A DNA stretch of 64,000 nucleotides from Nilaparvata lugens (GCF_014356525.2 NC_052507.1:60116053-60180052), one strand, 5' to 3'. Counted from the stretch's first letter, positions 48,076-58,055 are shown. The notes: a model not told the origin generated them from the letters alone. A program made the numbers and translations.

Positions 48076-49082
48076 AGTTTTATAAAACGATTGATGAAGC
48101 AAAATCTGGAAGAGAAGACGTTTTTGTGCGCTCTCAAGTAGGAAATGTTTACTCTCAACCGTGAGAAGGTTGAAAGGGTTTGAAGTGAAGGGTTTCGAGT
48201 TGAGAATTAGTTTGTTTGAAATTTGAACACGATATTTCAAGTCAATTGTTGGTGTTTCGAGTGTTTACGTCTCAATTCAGAATCTTTGAGTGTTGGCTCC
48301 AAGTAAGAAGTATAGTATATATAACCCTACTTTTGGTAATTAACATTTTCAAGTATATAATAATACTACGGGAATTTCAAAGCTTATAATCAATATTCTC
48401 ATTTGATATTTTTGATACTGAAATGAAGGTTATGGTGACTTATGATCCTATATATTCAATGATGTAATCCACAAGTTCACAAGTGTACATTTAATTTCAA
48501 GTTAAAAATTGTTAAATTAAAATATAATCTATTTTTTATTCACTTTAGTTTTTAGGGCTACTGAATTATTTAAACACGATAAAAATGATCAAGAACCGTT
48601 TATTATATCATAACATAAACTAGTTTCAACTTTTCTAGTGTAATGATAAAATGAAGAGTACTTGATAATTTCTTATAGTGTTTCAGTAATCCATTCTTAT
48701 TACAGTTGATACGTGTTCTAGATTTAGTATTTTTCATGTCCGTTCATGTTAAAAAATATAGGTAGATTATTTGTGACAAGAGCCGTATTTGAAATACATA
48801 AAAAGCGCGAAGTTCTAGTTTTTTTGGATCCTACTCGATTCTCGATATGAACTTTCGTACTACAACTGGAAACTCTATTTTCGGTTACATTACATTTGCA
48901 TAGATTGTAAATTGTAACCCAAGTATTGTAAATCGGTTGAACAATAAATGCCATCCGTGACCTCATTTCCACGCCACACAGAAAAATGTTTGCAGATGTA
49001 AACGACAGACCACACAAACTCAGGTCACAACAAAGTACACATTTCATGACTTGAAACGTGTTAATATCTGTGTCTGAACTTA
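48076..49082. other. Non-coding stretch with a 131-codon minus-strand frame
   Basis: The frame at 48724-49119 (minus) is the longest here that is neither repeat nor transposase. Its N-terminal part lies in a hairpin element, and the rest shows no motif or consistent hydrophobic pattern. It is probably chance. Confidence 0.3.
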
Positions 49083-49185
49083 TAGTGAAACATGAGACTA
49101 ACTTGAAAACTACCAGCATTTCTCATTAATAACATCAAAACTTCCCATTCAAACACATTCTGACCGTTTGGAGTGAATCTCACAA
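49083..49185. repeat. tgacagttt hairpin element, copy 10
   Basis: Starts tagtgaaacatgagactaac; contains taacatcaaaacttcccatt; ends gaccgtttggagtgaatctc then ac. Most features of the family are retained. Confidence 0.6.
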
Positions 49186-49307
49186 TGGAAACTGCGCACA
49201 CTTTCAAGTAGAGGACCACACCGACTGCTGCTGCCAGCGAAAGTGGAAACATTACCGAGAATGTTGTCCAGTTTGTCACGTCGTTTGATAGCTGTGACTC
49301 TTGACAC

Positions 49308-49403
49308 TTTAGTGAAATTCACTTTAAATTGTCAGTATTACCTATAAAGTAACTTTAATGCTCTCAGCACAGCCGATGGAGACGGTGTGAACTGAATCTC
49401 ACC
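49308..49403. repeat. tgacagttt hairpin element, copy 11
   Basis: Starts tttagtgaaattcactttaa then attgtcagtatt; ends ggtgtgaactgaatctcacc. The core and inner right arm are decayed. Confidence 0.6.
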
Positions 49404-49482
49404 ACAAGATAAAGGACTATAACAATATCTTGTGCACCACTGTAGTGTTGAGGCTCTATCGTGCGTCAAACTATGGAAAATG

Positions 49483-49690
49483 ATAGTGTTATTTGGCTCT
49501 TTTCTGTTTAGGGCTACTTGTAATATAAATACAAATCTCAGTACCATTTTTAAATTATTTTATCACAACATGTTTTGGACATTCATGCCAGTCAGGACAG
49601 TCAGAATGGCATGAATGTCCGAAACATGTTATGATAAAATAATTCAAAAAGGGTACTGAGATTTGTATTTCTATTTATAGTGTTATTTGG
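49483..49690. mobile_element. Hairpin element with flanking 14-bp direct repeats
   Basis: Arms 49527-49590 and 49607-49670 are near-perfect reverse complements (aaatacaaatctcagtacc...cattcatgcca and its complement) around a 16-base loop. The pair could fold into one stem of about 64 bp. The direct repeat atagtgttatttgg lies at 49483-49496 and 49677-49690, like a target duplication of retrotransposition size. The arm motif cgaaacatgttatgataaaa resembles sequence I associate with ends of Penelope-like elements, from memory and weak. Confidence 0.65.
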
Positions 49691-49743
49691 TTATAGCTTT
49701 GACTTGGACACTGTATGTAGGTCTATATCAAACCTTGCACACC

Positions 49744-49922
49744 TCTCTAGAATTCATATACTGTACTTTGTGTCTTATAATAGTAATCTCTAGAATTTAT
49801 ACACTGTACTTTGTGTCTTATAATAGTAATCTCTAGAATTCATATACTGTTCTTGTGTCTTATAATAGTAATCTCTAGAATTCATATACTGTACTTTGTG
49901 TCTTATAATAGTGATAGTAATC
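49744..49922. repeat. Four-copy tandem array, 43-bp unit
   Basis: The unit begins tctctagaattcatatactg and ends cttataatagtaa. Copies start at 49744, 49787, 49830 (42 bp, one base shorter) and 49872. They are nearly identical, so expansion is recent. Confidence 0.95.
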
Positions 49923-50089
49923 TTGTGTATCTATAACAATCTTTGTGCACCTCTCTATATGCTTTGTGTGTAACTTTTGAGTTGTAACTTGTAAGTATAT
50001 CAGTACATGGAGGTACGTATATTTGTATGTGGACTAAAAAAAATAGTACATAATATAGAAGAGACTTGAGAAAGACGATTGGGGTATAT

Positions 50090-50191
50090 TGAGATTCAAA
50101 CTTCAGACATCAACTGTCAGCATTAGTTGAATCAGAAGCATTGATATTATCAATAAGGAATGCTGACAGTTTGAAATGAATTTAACCACAG
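50090..50191. repeat. tgacagttt hairpin element, copy 12
   Basis: Contains tcaactgtcagcattagttg, agaagcattgatattatcaa and aaggaatgctgacagtttga then aatgaattt. This is among the best-preserved inner arms. Confidence 0.75.
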
Positions 50192-51361
50192 TAAAGAGCA
50201 GTGAGAACAGTGACAATAATAATAAAGACTGAGCACCGATAAAACTAGAGAGGTTTAGCTTTTTAGTGGACCGGTTCTCACTTCAAAATAATGTACCAGT
50301 TGTTATAATCTTCACAGTTCACACTCACAAACGTTCTTTTCCCGGTCCAACGCGATGTGATGTGAGAACGGTACCCATTCCGTCTACTCCTCACTAATCT
50401 TAGTAGAGAGTTACTGAGAAGGATATTCTGAGTATTCTTACCAAAGAATGAATTATGTTCAAAGCCAGTATATATTGTAATCTGTATGAATAAAGGATCC
50501 AATCAATCAATTTTGAACTTGTTGGCTGCAAAGTTTGAAAGGTTGCTTTAGTTCCTTCCAATCTGAAATTTTGAGAAGTGACATCACATCAATCTGAACT
50601 CTAATCAGGTATACGTTTTACTAGGAATGAATGACAGAATAATTGGACCAAATCCCCATGCTCCTGATTTAAGTGAAGAATAATAATTACATCCAGGTTG
50701 AATTCTTTGAAATTTAATCATAAATTCTTATGCCCGGAACCAAATGAGTTGAGAGTGTAATCATGATTAGATCAAATTTATAACATAATGGATTACACAA
50801 TAATTATCCTAAATCTTAAATTACATCTCTATTTTTTTATACAGTAAGAACCACAATTATGTCAAATGTGAAGGATCACAAATTGATTACGATCACAATT
50901 AGGGTAACATTTTTTTATCAAATCAACAACCACAATTAGATCAAATGCGATTGATAACAAATGATTATGATCATAGCAATTATAAGCCGATTTTGATGGC
51001 ACAAGCTTTGAAGCTCTGAAGGCCATGGATTCCATTCTCATTGCAGGTGTGGCTTTCGAAGACAGCAGGACGAAATATCATTACTATCATAATTAATCAA
51101 AACAGAATAACAGGTGCTTTTTCCAAAGATAATCATCACTTCTATAGTATGGTTTTTTATTGTCATTGCTCCATAATACTCATTCCTTTACTGAAGTTCA
51201 TAGTTTCTGTTATTAATTACATGATATATAATTTGTGTCATAATTTTTATTCCTTATTTTTATTACTTGTTTTGATTCGGTTGGTGAGTTCTATGCATGG
51301 GCAGAGAAGCAAGAGGCGAACTTTGTTCAGGTCTTCATGACTTAACTCGACTGGACTTAAC
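50192..51361. other. Non-coding stretch, nothing firm
   Basis: AT-rich DNA with a weak inverted pair (accggttctcac near 50271, gtgagaacggtacc near 50359). If the candidate exon at 51362-51550 is real, part of this is its intron. Confidence 0.4.
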
Positions 51362-51550
51362 CTGACTTCATGACTGATCCAAGCCAACTTCTCTCCATAG
51401 TAATGACACCCTCCAGGCGTGACACAGTCATTTATCACAGAGGCATAATTGAAAAAATCTATTCTGAGGTCGAAGACGATTACATCTGAGACCACATTTT
51501 CGGTTCCTACCTTCACTTGAAACAAGTTGAGTTTTGGAGCAGCAGCTGTT
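51362..51550 (-). CDS. Weak candidate internal exon, unidentified protein
   Basis: On the minus strand ctactctcag precedes the first base (51550) as a possible acceptor, and gaagtcag|gttaag gives a possible donor after 51362. The frame is open well beyond both sites (to about 51247), and codon composition looks more protein-like than elsewhere. It includes FQVKVGTENVVSDVIVFDLR and DCVTPGGCHYYGEKLAW with two cysteines. I recognise no family. There is no neighbouring exon on this strand with compatible phase. A chance open frame is quite possible. Confidence 0.22.
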
Positions 51551-51575
51551 CTGAGAGTAGTTTGAACTGTTTGTA

Positions 51576-51684
51576 GGTGAGGGTGCCTATAGGGAGAATC
51601 ACGATAAACAGTCAGTAATCTTTATGAATAACATAAATGCTTCCATTTTAGCTGATGCTGACAGTTTGGAGGTGAGGGTGCCTA
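51576..51684. repeat. tgacagttt hairpin element, copy 13, with flanking direct repeats
   Basis: The body begins gagaatcacgataaacagtc and ends gatgctgacagtttgg. The 14-base direct repeat ggtgagggtgccta lies at 51576-51589 and 51671-51684. This is either a target duplication or a 95-bp tandem duplication sharing one end of the element. Confidence 0.65.
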
Positions 51685-51809
51685 GCAATTGTTCGACTGA
51701 TCGATTAGCTCAAAGTCAGAATTCCGACACTCACTCATTGATCATAGACAACACAAGAATTCGTGATCGAGTATTCAACACTGGACGTAACTTGATAAAT
51801 GCCCCGGGA

Positions 51810-52765
51810 TAAATGTTTCTTTCTCTTCTCATATTTCTTCAACGTTCTTCGTCTTATTTTTGTTGTTTCTCTTCTCTTCCTGAGACTCTCCTTCATCTAT
51901 TCTTAGTCTTGGAATTCTGTTTTCCTTCTTCTTCTTCATATTCTCCTCCTCCTCCTCCTCCTCCTCTCCTTCCATTCCTAACACACGCTTTTCTTTTTGT
52001 GTCATTTTCTGATTGACATAGATTCTTCAACATTTCCAACCATCTCCTTATCCGTCATCAATCATCATGTTATTTTCATGTCATCCTCATTCTCATCATT
52101 TAGCAGTTCTTCTTATCTATTTGTTCGACAATATTGTCCCAATATTGCTATGATTATCACAATAAATTAATCATGTGATATTGCCTTATTCTATTTTTTT
52201 TTCATTTTATTCTCTAGATGTCAGCCTTTCAAGTATCAATATTGAAAATAGCTTAAAGTTACTCCTTCACACAGTTTTTCGGCTCTAAAATTCAACTTTA
52301 AAACAATTTTCCCATATTTTTCGAATTTGCTATTATTTTATCCCTCTCTCTCTAGTAATTTTACTTTTTTCTATCTTCTCCTCTATTGTCTCGATTTATT
52401 TGATTATTTCTATACTCCGGCTCCCTACAATCAATCTATGATGGTTGTTTTCACTTTTTTCTCTCTTCTCATCAGCTCTTTATTTTTTATATTTTTTATC
52501 TTCTACTCCTTCTTTAGCTTCGGTTATTCCCTTCATCTCCTCCTCCTCATTCTTATTATCCACTCTAATCTTTCTCACTATCAACTTCTCTTCTTCTTAA
52601 TTTCCTATATCTTTATTCTTTCTCTTTCTACTTCTTCACTTCTTCTTTAGCTTAGGTTATTCTCTCCCACACCTCCTTCTCCTTATCTTCTTCATTCTTA
52701 TCATCTGTCTCACCTTCAACTTCCCAACTTCTAAATTTCCTTTATTGTATTTATTTTTTCATTAC
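51810..52765 (+). repeat. Pyrimidine-rich region
   Basis: CT-dominated plus strand with (TCC)n near 51945-51966, interrupted at about 52040-52320 by normal AT-rich DNA. Ser/Phe/Leu-rich frames (up to 107 codons) are artefacts. Confidence 0.65.
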
Positions 52766-52872
52766 CCTACACCTCTAGTTTTGTATTGTTCACCAGTCTC
52801 AAATCTCTAAACCGTCGCGTGATTTCATGACCAGTTTTCAGCTGGGTGTCAGTAAAAGGAGTGGCATCAGTA

Positions 52873-52948
52873 GTAGTGAGATTTGCTCCAAACTGTCAGC
52901 CTTAGTTGCATGTGGAGCATTGATGTTATAAATGAAGAATATACACAT
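52873..52948. repeat. tgacagttt hairpin element, copy 14 (truncated)
   Basis: Left arm and core are present (agtgagatttgctccaaact then gtcagcc, tggagcattgatgttataaa). The right arm is lost. Confidence 0.55.
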
Positions 52949-54144
52949 TCAGTAGTGCAGAGCGCGTCTCACACTGAGTAATAATTCGCCCCCCAAGCAA
53001 GATCACCAAACTAAGATAAAGGAAGCTCAACCACATTCATGCAACTTCCGTACATGAATCCAGAGCACCATCAAATATCTTGCGATCTCAATGTGCCACA
53101 CAATTGGTTCAATTCAATGCATTCAAATATTTAGGCAACCAGATCAACTAGACAGATTCTATTCCCAACTGTATTATACCGCTAATATGAATCAAACCAA
53201 CACTATTCTGTGAATTTATCTTGTTTGAATCTCCCCTGAGGCCACACAAATGAATAGCATCATAACTTATACATTGACTTTATCAGTGTTTGAATCTTGA
53301 TCAATAGAATTGATACGGTACTTGAAATTTCGTATTCAATGTGAGAAAAGGATAGGATTAGGTTTTGAGGTGAGATGTTGGTGATTTTATTTCCAGTTGA
53401 TATTTTTGTACATGTTCTATGTGTATGAGAGTCTTGGAGGAATGGAAATACTGTATATAATATTTCAAACTTTGAGTATTTTTGTGCCCGAGATTAGTTA
53501 TTTATTCTAGAATTTATCAACATGAAATTTGTGTATTCGTTTCTTAAAGGTTGAATAATTGTAGAGAAATGAGAAACTGTATTAAATTTATTCATGTTTG
53601 TAATGAATTCTTATAATGAGTATTAAAATTATTCATTTAAAATCAACCTTTGAATGATCTGCCTGCTATTTATTTATTCAGTAATTAATGACAGTCAAAT
53701 AGTCATTGTTTGTGGGAAAAGGAAACGAATACATTTATATTTAACTATTTCAGACGTCATTTTCTACTAATTATACGAAAACCATACGGAAATGTTCAAG
53801 CGAGTTAATGTCAATTCATTCCTATGATCCAATTTTTCTTGAATTTTGAATTATTTCGCTGTGGTACTTTTCTGCTGGTTGTGTAATTCTGAATCATTAA
53901 GTGAATTTTCACTCTCTTTTTAAAATAGCTCCAAATTATCAATATTAGCAATTTTTCAAAAGCGTCACCATTAGAATAACATGAACCAAGTTATAGAAGA
54001 TTTAGGTGACTTTTCACCCCTTACTTTGTGAAATCTTTAGGAAATCTTTAGTTTAATTCAAACTCGCGAAAAGATTAGATACTTTGAAACTGAAAGGAAA
54101 GCCGAAGGACACATAATCCTGGAAAGTATTCAGCATTGAGTTTC
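52949..54144. other. Non-coding stretch, nothing recognised
   Basis: AT-rich DNA with a slightly GC-richer start. No frame, repeat or RNA gene is supported. Confidence 0.45.
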
Positions 54145-54337
54145 AGACCAATAGATTCAAAGAGATTTACAATATCATGAATACCACCAGAATAAACCAA
54201 ATAGGTTCAAATAGACCAATAGATTCAATGAGATTTATAATTATGAATATCACTAGAATAGACCACATAGGTTCAAATAGACCAATAGATTCAAGGAGAT
54301 TTACAATTATGAATATCACTAGAATAAACCAAATATG
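54145..54337. repeat. Three-copy tandem array, unit 66-68 bp
   Basis: Units start agaccaatagattcaa at 54145, 54213 and 54279. Each continues gagatttacaat, atgaatatcactagaataaa or a variant, then ccaaataggttcaaat. The third copy is truncated. Confidence 0.92.
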
Positions 54338-54660
54338 TTTTGAGGATTCAAATTTAGTGACTGCAACTACTCTAGGGAATCTAAATAGATGACTGAGATC
54401 TCACATGTGGAAAAATAAGAAATTTGGAAAATGAAGTGAACGCCAAAGAACACATAATTCCTGGAAGTAATTCTTGAAACGTATGGTGCAGGTTGTTTTT
54501 GGAATTGATGAGCTAGTGGAGGAGTGTCGCCGTGTGCAGTATGCAGCCTCCTGTTTACACAATGCCACACTTGTTCTTGGAGTTGTTCCAGAAACTGTGT
54601 GGGAGGACTTTCCCTGTACAGGTTTTTGGCCCAAAATGTACTTTGTCACAAGCCTGATTT
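54338..54660. other. GC-richer island with opposed open frames
   Basis: Frames on both strands (plus 54474-54890; minus 54401-54649 and 54367-54570) cover this island. The plus frame begins VQVVFGIDELVEECRRVQ, which looks protein-like, but downstream it degenerates into Ser-rich repeat. I cannot identify it. Confidence 0.3.
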
Positions 54661-56204
54661 CCTCAACGATGTCTCTGTCTCCCTATTCTTTTCCTTCTTC
54701 TTCTTCTTCTTTTTCATATAAGTTTTCATCTTGCTTCTCAGTGCCTCTTTCTTCTTCCTCGTCTTCGCTTTGGTCTCGTTCAGATAATAATTATCTCTCG
54801 TCTTATTTATCTTGTTCATTCTACTCCATTTTTACTACTTATTCTCAGTCTACACCAATCCTAGGGAAATCTAATCCTCTCTCTTCATAGACCACTACTT
54901 GTTTACCCTCTCGTCTTTCCTCTTCGTCTTATTATTGTTTCTGTTCTTCCTCCTTCATCCTCCTCTCTGATTTTATATTTCCACACCTCGTTCATCATCT
55001 CTTTCACTCTCACTCAATCCCTCTGCTTTCTTCATAACTTTAATTATAAATATGTTTTCTAGTTCTTACTCGTCGATTCTTCATATTGCTTTTGTATCAA
55101 TCGATACTCATTCCCCATATATTTTCCAATCACACTTCTTTCTATTTTCTTCTCTTCTTCAGTTTTCTCATTCTCCCCCAAATCTTGATCACTTAATCTT
55201 TTCTCCTCCATCTCTTCTTCTCTTAATCCTCTTTACTGTCTCTTCTTTCCAATCACATTCTCTTCAACTTCTCTTCATTTACATACTCTCTACATTTACT
55301 CCTCTTCTCCTCTACATTCGCAATCTCCACTACCTCATCTTTTCTCCTACCTTCATTTGACCTACCAACTATTCCTCCTCTAAATTTCTCCAAAAGCAGA
55401 CCAAACTTCCCAGTGAAAGGAGCAACGATCCCATGTATCACATAAACCACGACAATCCTGTCATCACTATAAGCTGCACAAATTATTATGCTAACCCTCT
55501 GCGTCATTCTTCCGCTATTCTCCGAATCTACATCCTTCCACAACATACTAATTCTCTCCCACCTTCCTTCTCCCTCTACCATTCATAGTCCTTTTTGACT
55601 ATTCATCATCCTCTCTCCCTTCCACACCGCATCTTCATTCAATCAAACTTCTGTTCCTCCATGTCTTCCACCTACAACACCTCAAACTCCTCTTCTTCTT
55701 CTTCTTTTTTTCTTGTTCTTCTACTTCCTTTTCTTACTACTTTTCCTCCTCCTCTTCTTCTTCTTCTTCTACTTATTTTCCTTCTTCTTCCCCCTCGTCC
55801 TCTACTTTTTTCTTCTTACTCTTTCTCTTTGCTCTTTCAATTCTTCTTCTTCGTCTTCTTCTTACTCCTCAACTTCTGCATCCTCTTCTTCTTCCTACTT
55901 CTCCTCTTCTTCTTCTTCTTCCTCCTCCTCCTCTTCTTCTTCCTCCTCCTCCTCTTCTTCTTCTTCTTCTTCTTCTGCTTACTCATCAACTTCTGCATCA
56001 TCCTCTTCTTCTTCTTCTTCTTCTTCTTCTTCTTCTTCCTCTTCCTATTTTCCTTCTTCTTCCCCCTCGTCCTCAACTTTTTTCTTCTTACTCTTACTCT
56101 TTTTTCTTTTAATTCTTCTTCTTCGTCTTCTTCTTACTCCTCAACTTCTGCATCCTCTTCTTCTTCTTCTTCCTACTTCTCTTCTTCTTCTTCTTCTTCT
56201 TCTT

Positions 56205-56235
<31 letters not shown>

Positions 56236-56521
56236 TTTTCCTTCTTCTTCCCCCTCGTCCTCTACTTTTTTCTTCTCACTCTTTCTCTTTTTTTCTTTTT
56301 ATTCTTCTTCTTCTTCTTCCTACTCTCCTCTTCTTATTTCTCCTCCTCCTCTTCTTCTTCTTTTTCTTCTTCTTCCTCCTCCGCTTCTTTTACTTCTTAG
56401 TTTTCTTCTTCTTCTTCTACTCCTCCTCCTCCTACTCCACCACCTTCTCATCCTCATTCTTTTTCTTTTTCTTCATCTTCTTCTTCTTTTCCTTACTCTT
56501 CTTCTTTCTCTCTTTCTCATA
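54661..56521 (+). repeat. 1.9-kb polypyrimidine (TTC/TCC) tract with internal duplications
   Basis: Almost continuous CT-rich strand. A block starting tattttccttcttcttcccc then ctcgtcctc recurs at 55773, 56046 and 56234 (periods about 273 and 188), so the tract grew by segmental duplication as well as triplet slippage. A less pure part lies at 55370-55560. Frames of up to 378 codons across it are Ser/Phe/Leu homopolymer artefacts, open in several frames and with Lys/Arg/Glu-rich frames opposite. Confidence 0.85.
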
Positions 56522-56522
56522 G

Positions 56523-56758
56523 TGGCGCCTAACTTCCTTTCACCTCGAGCCATCCAATTAGGACACCTAACACCTCGCACCAATCCATGCACCCAATTTG
56601 CATATCACAATGATTCATTGCACAGTGCGAGCGACGGATGGCCTCTGAAAACAAATCACGTCAAGGTTGGCTCTTGGCTGTGCTGGCTAACTTATCAAGG
56701 TCGCCTGTCCGCCGAACCTGACACGTTCTAACGCATAATGTACACCGAATTCAATCAG
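56523..56758 (+). other. Weak candidate non-coding or 5'UTR exon
   Basis: The pyrimidine tract ends ctctctttctcatag (AG at 56521-56522), an excellent acceptor, and cattcaatcag|gtgagt-type sequence gives a strong donor (CAG 56756-56758, GTGAGT from 56759). The 236 bases between are GC-richer than their surroundings. All three forward frames contain a stop, so it cannot be an internal coding exon. An ATG at 56738 opens seven codons into the donor, so a 5'UTR exon with a start codon is possible. The acceptor may be fortuitous, since any AG after such a tract looks good. Confidence 0.28.
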
Positions 56759-56983
56759 GTGAGTGAGAATTGGCACAATCAAGGTCAACTTTATGTAACC
56801 GAACAATCTATATTGGAATTTTCTTGAAACCAAAAAACCAAGATGTTACTCCCTATAGTGATTGATAAATATAAGATTTCGAATAATAATGTCTTCAAAT
56901 GTTATGAATTCACATCCGAATCTACATCTAAAGAAATTAGTTTCTAGATAGAAATGTGGTACGAGCCTGTCCCATTAGGCCAG

Positions 56984-57158
56984 TTACACACACATAGATT
57001 TTTGGACGTACGATTTTTTGCCGTCCATATAAATTTTATTAAATTATTAATAGATGATGTCAAACTGATGATGTTTGTTGTTTTCCGTTTAATCTAGAAG
57101 ATTACATAAGGACGGCAAAGAATCGAACGTCCAAAAGCAAAAATCGATGTGTGTGTAA
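56984..57158. mobile_element. 175-bp inverted-repeat element (family X)
   Basis: The ends are ttacacacacatagattttt and the imperfect complement aaaaatcgatgtgtgtgtaa. The subterminal pair gacgtacgattttttgccgt and acggcaaagaatcgaacgtc also matches. It is non-coding. The same length and block order (gatgatgtttgt...ttccgtttaatct) recur in the outer element at 57167-57990 once insertions are removed, which defines family X. Confidence 0.8.
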
Positions 57159-57282
57159 GTCTAGGCTACACACACATCGATTTTTGTACGTACGATATAA
57201 TTTTGCTAAAATTTTTCTGTCCTTATAAATTCTTTTAAGGTGCGTACAGATACGCGCCGCGAACATGAGAAATTCACTTTTA

Positions 57283-57762
57283 AGGTTCGAACCCACTAGA
57301 ACGTATCATACCATGACCGTGCCCGTACCGACACATGCAAAAAAATATTCTTTGCATCATTTGATATGTAATACACCCATTAGACCGTTCCGTCACCGGC
57401 CAAGCACGGAGCGTGCCATGCACGTCCAGGTCAACATTTGTCAGCCAGTATATTTTGTCTGTGACGGAACGCTCCTTGCATGGCACGTGACGCCTGCAAA
57501 CCCCGTTGTAACCGCGTATGCACCGCGTTGGTAACCAGTTCACCGCTACATTCTCTTGCTAACTGACGCGTTCCCAACAACTTCTGACCGGGCATCATAC
57601 GCGTATCATACGCGTATCATACCCGTATCATACGCGTACCATACGCGTAATGTACTGGCATAGACCGCTGTTGATCCGGTGTAGTGGGCATAGTTGTTAT
57701 TTTACGTGCCTGGCATGGTCTGACACGGTCCGTGTCTGATACGTTCTAGTGGGTTCGAACCT
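57283..57762. mobile_element. Family Z element (AGGTTCGAACCC ends), innermost
   Basis: A 480-bp element with ends aggttcgaacccactagaac and its complement gttctagtgggttcgaacct. It is flanked by TTA (57280-57282 and 57763-57765). The solo family Y copy at 59066 shows the empty site. It is distinctly GC- and CpG-richer than the window. It has five 11-12-bp tandem units of the type atcatacgcgt at 57593-57651. No credible protein. Ends and target size suggest PIF/Harbinger-like, by inference. Confidence 0.85.
57593..57651. repeat. Short tandem repeat, atcatacgcgt units
   Basis: Five consecutive 11-12-bp units (cgtatcatacg with one c for g change and one ccatacg variant) inside the innermost nested element. 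CpG-rich. Confidence 0.9.
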
Positions 57763-57981
57763 TTAAGCAGCTGATTATATCTGTATTTTTACAGAACCGG
57801 TAAGATACAGATATAAAAAGCTTGGCATCAGCTGATTAAAAGTGAATTGCTCATGTTCGCGGCGCGTAAATCTGTACGCACCTTTAGATTTAACATATGA
57901 TTTCAAACAGGTGATGTTTGTCAAGTTTCGTTTAATCTGATAGAATTCGTAAGGAACAAAATATCGTACGAACAAAAATCG

Positions 57982-57989
57982 ATGTGTGT

Positions 57990-58055
<66 letters not shown>

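Larger units (their letters stand above)
57238..57883. mobile_element. Family Y element (AGGTGCGTAC ends), itself interrupted
   Basis: Ends aggtgcgtacagata...tctgtacgcacct with subterminal cgcgccgcgaacatgag and its complement. TTA flanks both sides (57235-57237 and 57884-57886), the 3-bp target type of PIF/Harbinger elements. Without the inner insertion it is about 160 bp, matching the intact solo copy at 59066-59217. Confidence 0.85.
57167..57990. mobile_element. Family X element carrying two nested insertions
   Basis: Ends tacacacacatcgatttttg and caaaaatcgatgtgtgtg. Removing 57238-57883 and one TTA leaves about 175 bp, the same as the neighbouring uninterrupted member at 56984-57158. Both members point the same way and are only 8 bases apart. 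Its right end merges into a (GT)n microsatellite. Confidence 0.8.

Noticed and set aside
48724..49119. 131-codon minus-strand frame as a gene
   Set aside because: Its start lies in a hairpin element, it has no motif and its flanks lack splice pairs; length is within chance for 64 kb in six frames.
55595..56731. 378-codon plus-strand open frame (and a 269-codon overlapping one) rich in Ser, Phe and Leu
   Set aside because: It lies in a TTC/TCC tract that is open in several frames on both strands. The translation is homopolymeric with no domain, so it is a compositional artefact.
57265..57543. Opposed frames of about 88 codons in the innermost nested element
   Set aside because: Open on both strands because of GC-richer composition; no transposase motif.
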